Translations under genes and position numbers: made by a program
The notes under the pieces: model-generated
Seen by the model: only the letters and a program-made list of their open reading frames with translations
Told to the model about the DNA's origin: nothing
Databases searched by the model: none
In this document: positions 25,739-34,921 of the stretch, in pieces
How the letters are laid out: the number at the start of each line of letters is the position of its first letter
Numbering within the stretch: position 1 is the stretch's first letter
Origin: Paenibacillus castaneae
GTDB lineage: Bacteria; Bacillota; Bacilli; Paenibacillales; Paenibacillaceae
Assembly (NCBI RefSeq): GCF_002884445.1
Contig: NZ_KZ614144.1
Span: 1,936,290-2,000,289 of the forward strand
Direction of reading: 5' to 3'
Length of the DNA: 64,000 nt

Positions 25739-26755
25739 GTGATCAATTCTCGATATGATGGATCAACAAAGCTTCATGAAGCGTTCAAGCAGCAGTTCTT
25801 AATAGGGGCGGCCGTAAATCCAATGACGATGATCTCGCAGCGTGAGCTGTTGGCGTATCATTTCAATAGTATAACGGCAGAGAATGAAATGAAGTTTGAG
25901 CGTCTGCATCCTGCCGAAAATCAATATACGTTCGATGAAGCCGATCGCTTGATGGGGTTCGCCAAAGCGAATGACATGGCGGTTAGAGGCCATACGCTCG
26001 TATGGCATAATCAAACGTCTGATTGGGTATTTAAGAATCGCTCGGGTGGCATTATTGACCGTGAGACACTGCTGGCGCGAATGAAGGCTCACATTGATAC
26101 GGTGGTTACACGTTATAAGGGAGATATCTACGCATGGGATGTCGTGAATGAAGCGGTTTCCGACAACGGCGGGGAGCTGCTGCGATCGTCCAAGTGGCTA
26201 GACATCATTGGTGATGATTTCATTGCCAAGGCGTTCGAATTCGCGCATGCGGCGGATCCAGAAGCACTTTTATTTTATAACGATTATAATGAATCAGTAC
26301 CAGAGAAAAGAGAAAAAATCTATACTTTGGTAAAGTCGCTGAAGGATAAGGATGTACCGATTCACGGAATCGGACTGCAAGCTCACTGGAGCCTGGAACA
26401 TCCGAACCTCGATGATATTCGCCAAGCGATCGAGAGGTATGCAAGTCTCGGAATGAAGCTGCATATTACGGAGATGGATGTATCCGTATTCCGTCATGAA
26501 GATCGCCGTACTGATCTAAAGGCGCCAACCGAAGAGATGCTTGCACGACAAGCGGAACGTTACCAGCTATTTTTCCAGCTCTTTAAGGAGTACAGCGAAT
26601 GCATAACCTCAGTGACATTCTGGGGAGGGGCGGATGATTATACCTGGCTGGATCACTTTCCGGTGAGAGGCCGAAAAAATTGGCCATTTATTTTTGATAC
26701 GGAACAACTCCCTAAGCAATCTTTTTGGAACGTGATGGATGTTGCGCAATCTTGA
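25739..26755 (+). CDS. Intracellular GH10 xylanase
   Basis: 338 residues, only the GH10 barrel, no signal or anchor: the architecture of intracellular xylanases that cut imported xylo-oligosaccharides or aldouronates. Acid/base Glu at about 138 (WDVVNEAVSD), nucleophile Glu at about 245 (HITEMDVSVF), and GHTLVWHNQT and WGGADDYTWL motifs are present. GTG start 12 bases after AGGAGG. It is the last gene of the xylan locus and is followed by a strong terminator. Together with the anchored enzyme it gives the cell one xylanase on each side of the membrane. Confidence 0.92.
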   Translation: MINSRYDGSTKLHEAFKQQFLIGAAVNPMTMISQRELLAYHFNSITAENEMKFERLHPAENQYTFDEADRLMGFAKANDMAVRGHTLVWHNQTSDWVFKNRSGGIIDRETLLARMKAHIDTVVTRYKGDIYAWDVVNEAVSDNGGELLRSSKWLDIIGDDFIAKAFEFAHAADPEALLFYNDYNESVPEKREKIYTLVKSLKDKDVPIHGIGLQAHWSLEHPNLDDIRQAIERYASLGMKLHITEMDVSVFRHEDRRTDLKAPTEEMLARQAERYQLFFQLFKEYSECITSVTFWGGADDYTWLDHFPVRGRKNWPFIFDTEQLPKQSFWNVMDVAQS

Positions 26756-26875
26756 ATTTGGCATAAAACTTATTAATCTGGCGGAAGAAACTGTGTTCAT
26801 AAGGTTATGAAACAAATCAATTAGCAGCGAGGGACTTGACCCATGTCCTCGAGTTGCTGCTCGACAGCCTGGCCA

Positions 26876-26902
26876 CCACGTCATTAGGACGTGGTTTTTT
26901 TT
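26876..26902 (+). terminator. Terminator at the end of the xylan locus
   Basis: Seven-base stem CCACGTC/GACGTGG with a five-base loop and eight T residues. A longer imperfect hairpin lies just before it (about 26822-26860). Confidence 0.85.
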
Positions 26903-26996
26903 CGATTATCATGAAAGTTTAATTATATTCATTTACAAATTTGGTTGTTACTAACTAATATAGGTTAAGTGAGATGTGTAGAAGTGGAGGTATTAT

Positions 26997-27917
26997 GTGA
27001 ATACAGAAGAGCCGAATTTATTATTTGTAAGACAAGCAGTAGAGAAATATTTTGCTTCTATTGATGAATTGGAACGTGTGCTCGAAGGCGGATCTACATA
27101 TGTGTATCGTTTTCGATCAATGACTGAAACTTTTTATGCCCGTATTATGAAAGAAGAAGAAAGCTTTGCAATTGAAGTGAAAATACATGAGATGTTAATT
27201 AAAAGTGGTGTACAAGTTCCTAAGGTTGTCTGTTTTGAGCATAAGAACGAATTGCTGGGACTTTCCTTTATGATCGTTGAAGAAATAGAAGGAAGCTGCA
27301 TGGAAAGTATGTCTGAAAAAAAGGACTTTGAGCATATCCTTCATCAAGCAGGAAAGCAAATTGCTTTAGTGAATCAAATAAAAGTGGATGGATTCGGATG
27401 GGTGAATAGAAAAGTTCATCATGATCTCATCGGAGAAAGTGATTCTTTTAGAGGATTTTATGATGAACTTATAACAACCGTCATAAGTGGACTGCCACAA
27501 AGCGGCTTTACTGATACTGAAATGAAAGTGATTAATGATAGTTTGGAAATGGTCTTTTCTAACATGAATGATACGGATGCTTATTTGGTTCATGGAGATT
27601 TTGATTTAACGCATATATTTTGCAACAAGGGCAGGTACACTGGAATTATTGACTTTGGTGAAATAATGGGCAATAGCCGGTTTTATGATTTGGCCCATTT
27701 TAGGTTCCATACCGATTTCCCTAAGGGGATAAACGGTATGGATGCTTTATTGAATGGGTATCGAGAAATTTACAAACTAACAGAAAAAGATATTTTTGAT
27801 ATTGATTTATTAGCATTGTTTTTTGGGGTATGGAAATTAGGTAAGACGTTAAGCAGGCCAAATCTGTATAAATACTTTCTCGGAAAAACTAAAACGCAGC
27901 TAGAAAGACTTAGATAA
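26997..27917 (+). CDS. Aminoglycoside phosphotransferase (APH) family kinase
   Basis: 306-residue protein with the APH/choline-kinase fold: an N-lobe (LEGGSTYVYRF glycine-rich turn), catalytic loop LVHGDFDLTHIF with HGD (the later Asn-type position is His) and metal-binding IIDFGE in place of the more common IIDFGD/E. Family members phosphorylate aminoglycosides, macrolides or small metabolites; no specific antibiotic can be named. GTG start follows GGAGG. The gene is A+T-richer than the xylan genes before it, suggesting separate ancestry. A DUF4180 gene follows 36 bases downstream. Confidence 0.8.
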   Translation: MNTEEPNLLFVRQAVEKYFASIDELERVLEGGSTYVYRFRSMTETFYARIMKEEESFAIEVKIHEMLIKSGVQVPKVVCFEHKNELLGLSFMIVEEIEGSCMESMSEKKDFEHILHQAGKQIALVNQIKVDGFGWVNRKVHHDLIGESDSFRGFYDELITTVISGLPQSGFTDTEMKVINDSLEMVFSNMNDTDAYLVHGDFDLTHIFCNKGRYTGIIDFGEIMGNSRFYDLAHFRFHTDFPKGINGMDALLNGYREIYKLTEKDIFDIDLLALFFGVWKLGKTLSRPNLYKYFLGKTKTQLERLR

Positions 27918-27953
27918 GTATGTTTAAATATTGTTTAAATTAGGAGGGTATTT

Positions 27954-28322
27954 ATGAAAATAGCGAAGGTAGATGTAGGTGGAGGAATTATTGCCATCGT
28001 GAGCAGCAGCGAGATCTTAATCGAGGATGTTCAATCAGCATTGGATCTTATGGCAACCGTACAATATGAAGCAGGCAGTGATCGTATAGTTATAAACAAA
28101 TCCTTGCTAAGTGAAAGTTTTTTTGATTTGAAAACACGCCTTGCAGGTGAAATACTGCAGAAGTTCATTAATTATCATGTAAAGGTTGCTATTGTTGGAG
28201 ATTTTTCTGTGTACACAAGTCAAAGCCTAAAAGATTTCATCTATGAATGTAACAACGGCCACGATATCTTTTTCTTGCCGACTGAACAAAAAGCGATTGA
28301 AAAGTTAAGCAAGCTGAAGTAG
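27954..28322 (+). CDS. DUF4180 domain protein
   Basis: 122 residues; a small alpha/beta protein with characteristic blocks VSSSEILIEDVQSALDLMAT, IVINKSLLSESFFDLKTRLA and VAIVGDFSVYTSQSLKDFIY. The family is commonly found beside MerR regulators, as it is here (next gene after three bases or so), and has no established function that I know of. GGAGGGT precedes the ATG. Confidence 0.8.
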   Translation: MKIAKVDVGGGIIAIVSSSEILIEDVQSALDLMATVQYEAGSDRIVINKSLLSESFFDLKTRLAGEILQKFINYHVKVAIVGDFSVYTSQSLKDFIYECNNGHDIFFLPTEQKAIEKLSKLK

Positions 28323-28343
28323 TAGATGGAGCGAGAGTTGACC

Positions 28344-28733
28344 ATGTCGGGTTACTTGCGGGGACAAATAGCAAAAATGGCGAATTTAAATATGGAAAAT
28401 TTAAGATATTACGAGGATCTAGGTATCATTTCTGCGCCGTTGTGTTCAGAATCAGGTTACCGGCTATACTCGGAAGAAGTGTTGATTCAACTTAATTTCA
28501 TACTTAATGCCAAATCATGTGGATTCACATTAAAGGAAATTCAAAAGGCGCTGCAAAAATCCAAGAGCGGGCAATTAAACATCGAAGCATTTATCGCTGT
28601 GATCGATAAAAAAATGTATAAAATCCATTCCGAAACTCAAATTTTAACACGCCAAGTCATGGCGTGTTTTTTGTACGGGCAATTAAATCGACTTCATTTT
28701 CTTAATTGGTTCTGTTATTTCTCTTCTAAGTAG
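28344..28733 (+). CDS. MerR-family transcriptional regulator, 3' end probably altered
   Basis: N-terminal winged helix ([20 protein letters not shown], then [16 protein letters not shown]) and start of the dimerisation helix ([13 protein letters not shown]). ATG 28344 has the better ribosome site; ATG 28326 is the longer alternative. The coding frame runs straight through a clean terminator hairpin (28646-28672) and then 51 bases antisense into the 3' end of the endonuclease IV gene. The last 35 residues (from [11 protein letters not shown]) do not look like a MerR coiled coil. The gene may have lost its original stop by a frameshift or deletion. It probably controls the DUF4180 gene. Confidence 0.65.
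   Translation: MSGYLRGQIAKMANLNMENLRYYEDLGIISAPLCSESGYRLYSEEVLIQLNFILNAKSCGFTLKEIQKALQKSKSGQLNIEAFIAVIDKKMYKIHSETQILTRQVMACFLYGQLNRLHFLNWFCYFSSK
28646..28672 (+). terminator. Terminator inside the MerR reading frame
   Basis: AACACGCC/GGCGTGTT stem (28646-28653 with 28661-28668), seven-base loop and T6 tail. The complement has A-rich flanks, so it could also stop transcripts of the convergent endonuclease gene. Confidence 0.75.
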
Positions 28734-29570
28734 TGCAATCTCATGTTTATATGGCGCATCTTTATATTTGATTTCGCCAATAGAGGGCGTCTCCAATAAT
28801 TTAGGAATCTGAGTAAGTTGAGGATGATGCACGATATAGTCAAGAGCTTTTATACCGATGTACCCATGTCCGATATTTTCGTGACGATCTTTTCTGGAGC
28901 CTCGTTCATTTTTAGAATCATTAATATGAAGTACTTTCAAACGGTCTATCCCAATTATTCGATCAAACTGCTCAAGCACGCCGTCGAAATCATTGACAAT
29001 ATCATACCCGGCATCATGAATGTGACACGTATCTAAGCAGACAGATAACCGTTCGTTATGTTGAACCCCATCAATGATTTTTTCGATTTCTTCGAAGTTT
29101 CGACCGCATTCCGTACCTTTTCCAGCCATTGTCTCGAGTGAAACTTGTACGTGACTATCCTCAGTAAAAGCTTCATTTAATCCATGAATAATTTGCTTGA
29201 TTCCCTCTTCGCTGCCTGCGCCTACATGCGATCCTGGGTGCAATACCAATTGCTTGGATTGCAAACTCTCCGTCCGTTTTATTTCCTCTTGAAGAAATGT
29301 CACGCTGAATTCGAAAACTTCTTTTTTCTTCGTGTTCGCTAGGTTAATAAGAAAAGGAGCGTGAACAACGATGTTAGAAATGCCATGCTGCTTCATATGG
29401 GCGTGGCCGCGCTCAATATTATAGAGTTCAATCGATTTGCGTTTCGAATTTTGTGGAGCACCTGTATAAATTAAAAAGGTCGAAGCGCCATAGGAGGCTG
29501 CTTCTTTACTTGCTTGCAATAACATCTCTTTTCCACCCATGGATACATGAGATCCTATTAAGATTGACAA
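28683..29570 (-). CDS. nfo: Endonuclease IV (AP endonuclease)
   Basis: Zinc-dependent AP endonuclease of base-excision repair, 295 residues when the TTG at 29568-29570 is used. That start has GGAGTGG just upstream and gives [17 protein letters not shown], the usual N-terminus; the longer frame adds a non-homologous leader. Metal and catalytic motifs are in order: [74 protein letters not shown] and LETPS. Length matches Bacillus Nfo. Housekeeping function, unrelated to its neighbours. Confidence 0.92.
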   Translation of the reverse strand: MSILIGSHVSMGGKEMLLQASKEAASYGASTFLIYTGAPQNSKRKSIELYNIERGHAHMKQHGISNIVVHAPFLINLANTKKKEVFEFSVTFLQEEIKRTESLQSKQLVLHPGSHVGAGSEEGIKQIIHGLNEAFTEDSHVQVSLETMAGKGTECGRNFEEIEKIIDGVQHNERLSVCLDTCHIHDAGYDIVNDFDGVLEQFDRIIGIDRLKVLHINDSKNERGSRKDRHENIGHGYIGIKALDYIVHHPQLTQIPKLLETPSIGEIKYKDAPYKHEIALLRREITEPIKKMKSI

Positions 29571-29722
29571 GAAGACCACTCCGCTCGTATTAAGGATATT
29601 AGTATCAACTATATCATCAGGAGGTCTAAAAAAATAATGGTGAGTATTGGGGACAGAGCTAATACAAATTTTAATAGGCCGCAAACGAGACTAAAGTGTT
29701 AAATTAGTCGAAACAATTATCA

Positions 29723-29755
29723 TTTAAGTTTTGTTTAAGGTCGACCACTTATAAT
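29723..29755 (+). promoter_or_regulatory. Direct-repeat operator and -10 box ahead of the two-component system
   Basis: TTTAAG repeats at 29723-29728 and 29734-29739 (11-base pitch), then ten bases, then TATAAT at 29750-29755. There is no good -35, as expected for a promoter driven by an OmpR-type regulator. The same arrangement recurs at 31882-31914. Confidence 0.6.
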
Positions 29756-29813
29756 TTTGGATATAAGAATAGATAACAAATATGTAGTGAAATAGAACGG
29801 AGAGGAGAAAGTG

Positions 29814-30494
29814 ATGCGGATTTTACTTGTTGAAGATGAAAAGTACATGGCTGAAGCATTAGCTCAAGTTCTTAAAAAAAATAATTATACTGTCGATCTT
29901 GCCCTTGACGGAGAGTACGGTCTTGATTGTGCATTATCCGCTATCTATGAGATTATTATACTTGATATAATGCTTCCGAGAATAAACGGTCTTGATGTAT
30001 TGAAAAAGTTGCGTGAAGAAAAAATCGCCGTTCCAGTCATTCTACTTACGGCAAAGGGCGAAACCGAGGATAAGGTTACAGGACTCGACTGTGGTGCGGA
30101 TGATTATCTCGTAAAACCGTTCAAAACCGAGGAGCTTCTCGCCCGACTTCGTGCATTGGGACGCAGGAAGAGCGAGCTTGTGCCAGAGGGAATTCTATCA
30201 TCTGGTGATATTGAGCTTAATCCGAATACTCTAGATATTTACTGCGGAAAAAAAACATATAAACTGACCTTAAAAGAGAGCCAGCTTTTAGAGCTTCTCA
30301 TTCAGATGAAAGGTATGATTGTATCTAAGAATTCCATCATTGATAAGCTATGGGGATTTGATAGTGAAGCGGCGGATAACCATGTGGAGGTTTATATTTC
30401 TTTCCTGCGCAAAAAACTATTATCGCTTAATTCATCTACTTCAATTCAAACAGTACGTGGCGTGGGGTATTTACTAAAAAACGGCAGAGGATAA
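29814..30494 (+). CDS. OmpR/PhoB-family response regulator
   Basis: Receiver domain with intact chemistry (LLVEDE acidic pocket, phospho-acceptor Asp at about 51 in IIILDIMLP, Thr in VILLTAKG, Lys in DDYLVKPF) followed by a winged-helix DNA-binding domain (about 130-225, ending RGVGYLLK). ATG 29814 follows GGAGAGGAG; a GTG directly before it is possible. The histidine kinase gene follows nine bases later. Probable targets are its own promoter and that of the ABC operon at 31949, which share a direct-repeat box. Confidence 0.92.
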   Translation: MRILLVEDEKYMAEALAQVLKKNNYTVDLALDGEYGLDCALSAIYEIIILDIMLPRINGLDVLKKLREEKIAVPVILLTAKGETEDKVTGLDCGADDYLVKPFKTEELLARLRALGRRKSELVPEGILSSGDIELNPNTLDIYCGKKTYKLTLKESQLLELLIQMKGMIVSKNSIIDKLWGFDSEAADNHVEVYISFLRKKLLSLNSSTSIQTVRGVGYLLKNGRG

Positions 30495-30503
30495 AATGAA
30501 ATT

Positions 30504-31808
30504 ATGTTTAAGAAACTTCGAAATAGGTTCATCCTGCTTAACATGGTTATCATTTCAATCATGATGATTGCCGCTTTTTCCGTTATATACATTATGACAT
30601 ACGTGAATACACAAAATGAGAATTACTCGAAGCTACAGAATCTCTCCTCTACGGTAATACCTACTCGATCACCAATACATATTCTGGCTAGAACTTCAGA
30701 TGATCAAAATGTTCAAGTAATGATTCCAAAAGATTATACACTTTCATTTAATGTGATATTGGATGGTTCAAACCGATTAATAAGCGTTCATTCTTTTGTG
30801 GATATGCCTGAAGAAGTTTTTGAAAATGCGGCTAGGTTTGCGACGGATTCCAATAATGAAAGTGCAAGAATTTCACTAAATGGTAAACTGTGGCTATTTA
30901 TTAAACAGGATATAAAAGGTAGTTTAGTATTCAGAGACAACGGCGATCCCTTTGGTTCAACAAAAAGAATAAATAACCTCACTCAAATATCTTTTTTAGA
31001 CATTACCGAATCACAAAAAATATTGACACAATTACTCTTAACTTTTGGGGCAATTGGTATTGTAATGTTATTTGTTATATGGGGGGTCAGTGTGTTTTTT
31101 GCGAAACGCGCCGTTGCTCCTGTTGAGGTTTCGTATGACAAGCAAAAACAATTTATTGCAGATGCTTCCCACGAACTAAAGACACCTATTGCAGTAATTA
31201 ATGCTAATGCTGATGCATTGCTAACGAATAAAAAAGACACCGTTGAGAGTCAAGAGAAATGGATCGGATATATCAAAGCCGAAACCGACCGTATGAGCAA
31301 GCTGGTAAGCAGCCTTTTATATCTTGCCAAAACCGAGCACGCTGAAACAAGCACTGAAAGTCTACCGTTTAATCTAAGCGATACTGTTCGTGATACTGTG
31401 CTTTTAATGGAAGCGGTTGCGTATGAAACGGGATTGATACTTACACAACATATTGAGCCCAATATTATTATAAACGGTGAAAGCGAAAAACTGGCTCAGG
31501 TAGTAAAGATACTTTTTGATAACGCAATCAAATACTCCGATTCAAACGGCGGTATTGAAATTACATTAAAGAAATCAAGACATCAGGTTGTCTTTTCCAT
31601 AACAAATACCAGTATGGGTATATCAAAGGAACATCTGTCGAAAATTTTCGACCGTTTTTATCGTCCGGATCCATCAAGAACGTATGATGGCAGTTATGGA
31701 TTGGGTTTGCCGATCGCCAAAGCAATCATAGAGAATATGGGTGGTAAGATTTATGCAATGAGTGTAGAGGGACAAAGCACTACCTTTACATTTGTACTTC
31801 ATAAATAA
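30504..31808 (+). CDS. Sensor histidine kinase
   Basis: Membrane kinase of 434 aa. Two transmembrane helices (about residues 11-33 and 170-195) bracket an extracellular domain of about 135 residues. The kinase core follows: H-box DASHELKTPIAVI with His at about 223, N-box LFDNAIKYSD, F/G boxes DRFYRPDPSRTYDGSYGLGL. A clear HAMP domain is not seen between the second helix and the H-box; the linker is short (FFAKRAVAPVEVSYDKQ). It phosphorylates the adjacent regulator. The downstream exporter genes suggest it senses an antimicrobial or envelope stress; inference. Confidence 0.9.
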   Translation: MFKKLRNRFILLNMVIISIMMIAAFSVIYIMTYVNTQNENYSKLQNLSSTVIPTRSPIHILARTSDDQNVQVMIPKDYTLSFNVILDGSNRLISVHSFVDMPEEVFENAARFATDSNNESARISLNGKLWLFIKQDIKGSLVFRDNGDPFGSTKRINNLTQISFLDITESQKILTQLLLTFGAIGIVMLFVIWGVSVFFAKRAVAPVEVSYDKQKQFIADASHELKTPIAVINANADALLTNKKDTVESQEKWIGYIKAETDRMSKLVSSLLYLAKTEHAETSTESLPFNLSDTVRDTVLLMEAVAYETGLILTQHIEPNIIINGESEKLAQVVKILFDNAIKYSDSNGGIEITLKKSRHQVVFSITNTSMGISKEHLSKIFDRFYRPDPSRTYDGSYGLGLPIAKAIIENMGGKIYAMSVEGQSTTFTFVLHK

Positions 31809-31820
31809 AGAATGATTGAA

Positions 31821-31859
31821 AAAACAGCCTTCGGGAAACTGCCCGAAGGCTGTTTTTTT
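31821..31859 (+). terminator. Terminator after the histidine kinase gene
   Basis: Twelve-base stem ACAGCCTTCGGG with its complement, six-base loop and T7 tail. Confidence 0.88.
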
Positions 31860-31881
31860 GTTAGAAAAATTCGTTGTTTGA

Positions 31882-31914
31882 TTTAAGGTTGGTTAAAGGT
31901 CTGTCTTCTATTAT
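31882..31914 (+). promoter_or_regulatory. Direct-repeat operator and -10 box ahead of the ABC exporter operon
   Basis: TTTAAG at 31882-31887 and TTAAAG at 31893-31898 (11-base pitch), ten-base gap, then TATTAT at 31909-31914. Spacing is identical to the site at 29723-29755, so the adjacent response regulator very likely controls both. Confidence 0.6.
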
Positions 31915-31948
31915 TAGCAAGAGATAGTTCATATAAAGGAGAATGTCG

Positions 31949-32329
31949 ATGAAAAAAAATGTTGTACCAATCACGATCTTTGCTCTTTCCGTTCTAATCT
32001 TGGGTATGGGCATATGGCAGCTTGTGCTATATATCCCAGCGCAGCTTGATATGCTTGATCAAGCTGAATTACAAGGAACTACAGATGAACAAATATCCGA
32101 CTATTACAGGCAACAATTTTTGCCACAAGTGCTTACTTACATTATTACCTCTTTCGGCATTGCGGCCATATTGTTTGCAATCGGTATGCTTTTTGTTAAA
32201 AATGATACAAAAAAAGTTGCAAACCAGTATATGAAACGGAAAGGCTATTCAAATCAGTCCGATGATGACGAACTTGATGATTTCTTTGAGGAGTTTGAAG
32301 CTGTGAAGGACGAGCGTAGAAGTGAATAA
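31949..32329 (+). CDS. Small two-helix membrane protein of the exporter operon
   Basis: 126 residues when the ATG at 31949 is used (AAGGAG seven bases upstream). Two transmembrane helices (about residues 8-28 and 62-82) flank an extracellular loop with DQAELQGTTDEQISDYYRQQ; the cytoplasmic tail is strongly acidic (DDDELDDFFEEFEAVKDE). I do not recognise a named family. Placement between the two-component system and the permease, under the shared regulator box, suggests an accessory part of the exporter or a modulator of the kinase. Confidence 0.7.
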   Translation: MKKNVVPITIFALSVLILGMGIWQLVLYIPAQLDMLDQAELQGTTDEQISDYYRQQFLPQVLTYIITSFGIAAILFAIGMLFVKNDTKKVANQYMKRKGYSNQSDDDELDDFFEEFEAVKDERRSE

Positions 32330-32399
32330 CACATACAATATTATATTGAAAGGCAGCAACAAGTTAGAAATGAGATATTAAAAAAGGAGCTTGAGTAAA

Positions 32400-33968
32400 A
32401 TGTACATATTTCAAAATGCACTGAAAAACCTAGTGCGAAACTTAGGTAGAAACATCATGATTGGGGCGATTATTTTCGCTATTATTTTAACGACTGTAAT
32501 TACTCTTATCATTAATAATACTGCTTCGGCCGTGATTGATGATTATAAAGGCCGGTTTGGATCTGAGGTCTACATCAGGCCAAACATGGAAAAGGTTAGA
32601 GACGAGGCGATGAAGAACTCAAAAGATGGGCGCGTAATGATGCGCATGCCTCAAATCTCTTCCGAACTGTATTTGCAATTTACTAATTCCGAATATTTAA
32701 GAGAAAGTATCTTAACAGGCAGCCGTGGTGCAAACAACTCTGATATCCATGCAATTGACCAAGACGATAATAGTGAAGCAAACGGAAATAGTGGACTTAG
32801 TGCGTCATCGGGAGGAATGATGCAAGCCATGAGGTTAGACGGTGGTAATTTTCAGTTGCTCGGAGACTCATGGCAGGATTTTAACGATGGATTGAGAAGT
32901 TTTGAGAGTGGTACATTTCCGCAAAATGACAACGAATGTGTTATTAGCACTGAGCTTAGAGATGCGAACAACATCAAGATTGGAGATCATTTAACCTTTA
33001 CGGCCAAAGTCGATATAGATACCCCGATTGATTTGGACACGAGCGGTCTAAGCGAGGGCGACACGGTGGAGGTAAACGGTACTGAGTACAATGTGTCCAT
33101 TTCCGCTATGGAAACAGTTAGATTAGATCGCGATGTTACCTACGAGCTCGAGGTGGTTGGCGTTTATGATGACCTCACCGATGAATACGCCAATGAGAAT
33201 ATGACGAAAGCCGCTTTCTTGAATAAACGAAACGAAGTTCTGACAACACTTCCTACTCTGCTTGCGGCGAGAAAATCCGATGAAACGGGAATACGGATCA
33301 ATGCGACATATTATCTGAAGGAACCCGACATGATCTCAGATTTTGAAGCACAAGCCAGAGCAATGGGACTACCAGATACGTTCGACGTGGAAACCGATGC
33401 CGCTTCCTACGATAATGTCGTGAAACCTGTTTTAGGGTTAAAGAATATCTCAATCACCTTTATGATTGCCGTTATGGTAATGGGAGCAATCATTCTCCTG
33501 CTTCTTTGCTCCATCTCCATCAGAGAGCGCAAATATGAAATTGGTGTGCTTCGCGCGATGGGTATGAAAAAATTCAAAGTCGCACTCGGACTTTGGACGG
33601 AAATTCTCACAATCACCTGTATTTGTCTTGTAATCGGTTTGGGTTTGGGTGTTACCGCAGCACAGCCTGTATCTGATGCAATACTGAAAAGTCAGGTTTC
33701 CGCAGCACAGGCCAGTGCTCCACAAGTTCCCGGCGGCATGATGGTAGCTGGGAAGGGGGGCCCTATGACATCGATGGGTCCTGGTGGTTTCATGTCAGGT
33801 GGCGCGTCACAAGCACAGCCATTGTCTGAAATGAAGATCACGCTCGGACTAAATACGATTTTGGAGCTTATTCTGATTTCGATTTTATTAGCTTCCTTTG
33901 CCGGGCTTGTTTCCATCAGCAAGATTACCAAATACGAGCCGATCAGAATACTCATGGAAAGGAATTAG
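32400..33968 (+). CDS. MacB/FtsX-type ABC transporter permease
   Basis: 522 residues from ATG 32400 (AAGGAG ten bases upstream; TTG 32391 abuts the site). One N-terminal helix (about 18-40), a 300-residue extracellular domain, and three C-terminal helices beginning at about 360 with the FtsX motif IRERKYEIGVLRAMGMKKFK. A Gly/Met-rich segment (PQVPGGMMVAGKGGPMTSMG and on) lies in the loop before the last helix. The ATPase gene follows directly. Exports an unknown compound; peptide or antibiotic resistance is the usual role. Confidence 0.87.
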   Translation: MYIFQNALKNLVRNLGRNIMIGAIIFAIILTTVITLIINNTASAVIDDYKGRFGSEVYIRPNMEKVRDEAMKNSKDGRVMMRMPQISSELYLQFTNSEYLRESILTGSRGANNSDIHAIDQDDNSEANGNSGLSASSGGMMQAMRLDGGNFQLLGDSWQDFNDGLRSFESGTFPQNDNECVISTELRDANNIKIGDHLTFTAKVDIDTPIDLDTSGLSEGDTVEVNGTEYNVSISAMETVRLDRDVTYELEVVGVYDDLTDEYANENMTKAAFLNKRNEVLTTLPTLLAARKSDETGIRINATYYLKEPDMISDFEAQARAMGLPDTFDVETDAASYDNVVKPVLGLKNISITFMIAVMVMGAIILLLLCSISIRERKYEIGVLRAMGMKKFKVALGLWTEILTITCICLVIGLGLGVTAAQPVSDAILKSQVSAAQASAPQVPGGMMVAGKGGPMTSMGPGGFMSGGASQAQPLSEMKITLGLNTILELILISILLASFAGLVSISKITKYEPIRILMERN

Positions 33969-33977
33969 GTGATACAA

Positions 33978-34652
33978 ATGGGCGTATTGACACTTAACAA
34001 TGTAACCTATAAATATGAAGGCACAAAAAAGTATGTTTTAAACGGGGTTGACGCTTCCTTTGAAGCTGGAAAGGTTTACACGATAGTAGGCAAGTCAGGC
34101 TCTGGTAAATCCTCGTTGCTTTCTTTAATAGCAGGGCTTGATATATGCACAGGCGGAACGATTCTGCACGGCGATCATGACATAAAGAATCTCAACCGTG
34201 ACGAATATCGGGCGAAGGGCATAGGCGTTGTATTTCAGAGCTTTAATCTTCTCACCAATTCGTCCGCGATCGAAAATATCGTGCTTTCTATGAATATCAG
34301 CGAGAGCAAGGAAGTGGACAAAAAGGCATTCGCCTATGCCTTGCTCGAAAAGGTTGGCATTGATAGGGAAACTGCGGATAGAAAAATCCTCAAGCTATCC
34401 GGTGGTGAACAACAACGCGTAGGTATAGCACGAGCCATTTCACACAACCCTGAGATTGTCATCGCAGACGAACCAACAGGAAATCTCGATAGTGCAACCG
34501 AAGAGGAAATATTGAATATATTTTCCGCTCTTGCGCATGATGAGGGGAAATGTGTAATCATTGTTACCCACTCCAAAAAAGTAACAACTATTGCGGATGT
34601 GATTTATGGTATGAGTGATGGAAAGATGGCACAGATGAAAAAACGTGATTGA
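33978..34652 (+). CDS. ABC transporter ATP-binding protein (MacB/LolD class)
   Basis: 224 residues from ATG 33978 (AGGTGA upstream; GTG 33969 is the longer alternative). Walker A GKSGSGKSS, signature [14 protein letters not shown], Walker B IVIADEPTGNLDS, switch His in VTHSKK. Partner of the preceding permease and last gene of the operon, ended by a strong terminator. Confidence 0.92.
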   Translation: MGVLTLNNVTYKYEGTKKYVLNGVDASFEAGKVYTIVGKSGSGKSSLLSLIAGLDICTGGTILHGDHDIKNLNRDEYRAKGIGVVFQSFNLLTNSSAIENIVLSMNISESKEVDKKAFAYALLEKVGIDRETADRKILKLSGGEQQRVGIARAISHNPEIVIADEPTGNLDSATEEEILNIFSALAHDEGKCVIIVTHSKKVTTIADVIYGMSDGKMAQMKKRD

Positions 34653-34670
34653 TACTATGGCGGTATTATC

Positions 34671-34705
34671 AAATGGCTCATGCTAAACCAGCATGAGCCA
34701 TTTTT
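34671..34705 (+). terminator. Terminator after the ABC exporter operon
   Basis: Fourteen-base perfect stem (34671-34684 with 34690-34703, arm AAATGGCTCATGCT), five-base loop, T5. Confidence 0.87.
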
Positions 34706-34841
34706 GAGTGCGCCCAGCATGGGTGCTATTTATAGGGTTCGAGGTTGCTCCTAATTTGAAACAGGAGCTGCTTCAGTATATCATTAAAGCAGTTAATTCC
34801 TATTGCGTTACTTAATCTGACGTATTCTTAACAAAATAGTG

Positions 34842-34901
34842 TTGACTAGAGAGGAAACGTTTGTTAATTTATTGATAAATAGAAAATGATTATTGAATAA
34901 T
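34842..34901 (+). promoter_or_regulatory. Promoter of the catabolic operon with A/T palindrome
   Basis: TTGACT (34842-34847), 17-base spacer, TAATTT (34865-34870). About 20 bases downstream lies the perfect palindrome ATTATT-G-AATAAT (34889-34901), well placed as an operator. The IclR regulator at the end of the operon is the natural candidate to bind it. Confidence 0.55.
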
Positions 34902-34921
34902 GATAAAAAGGAGAAGTGGAC

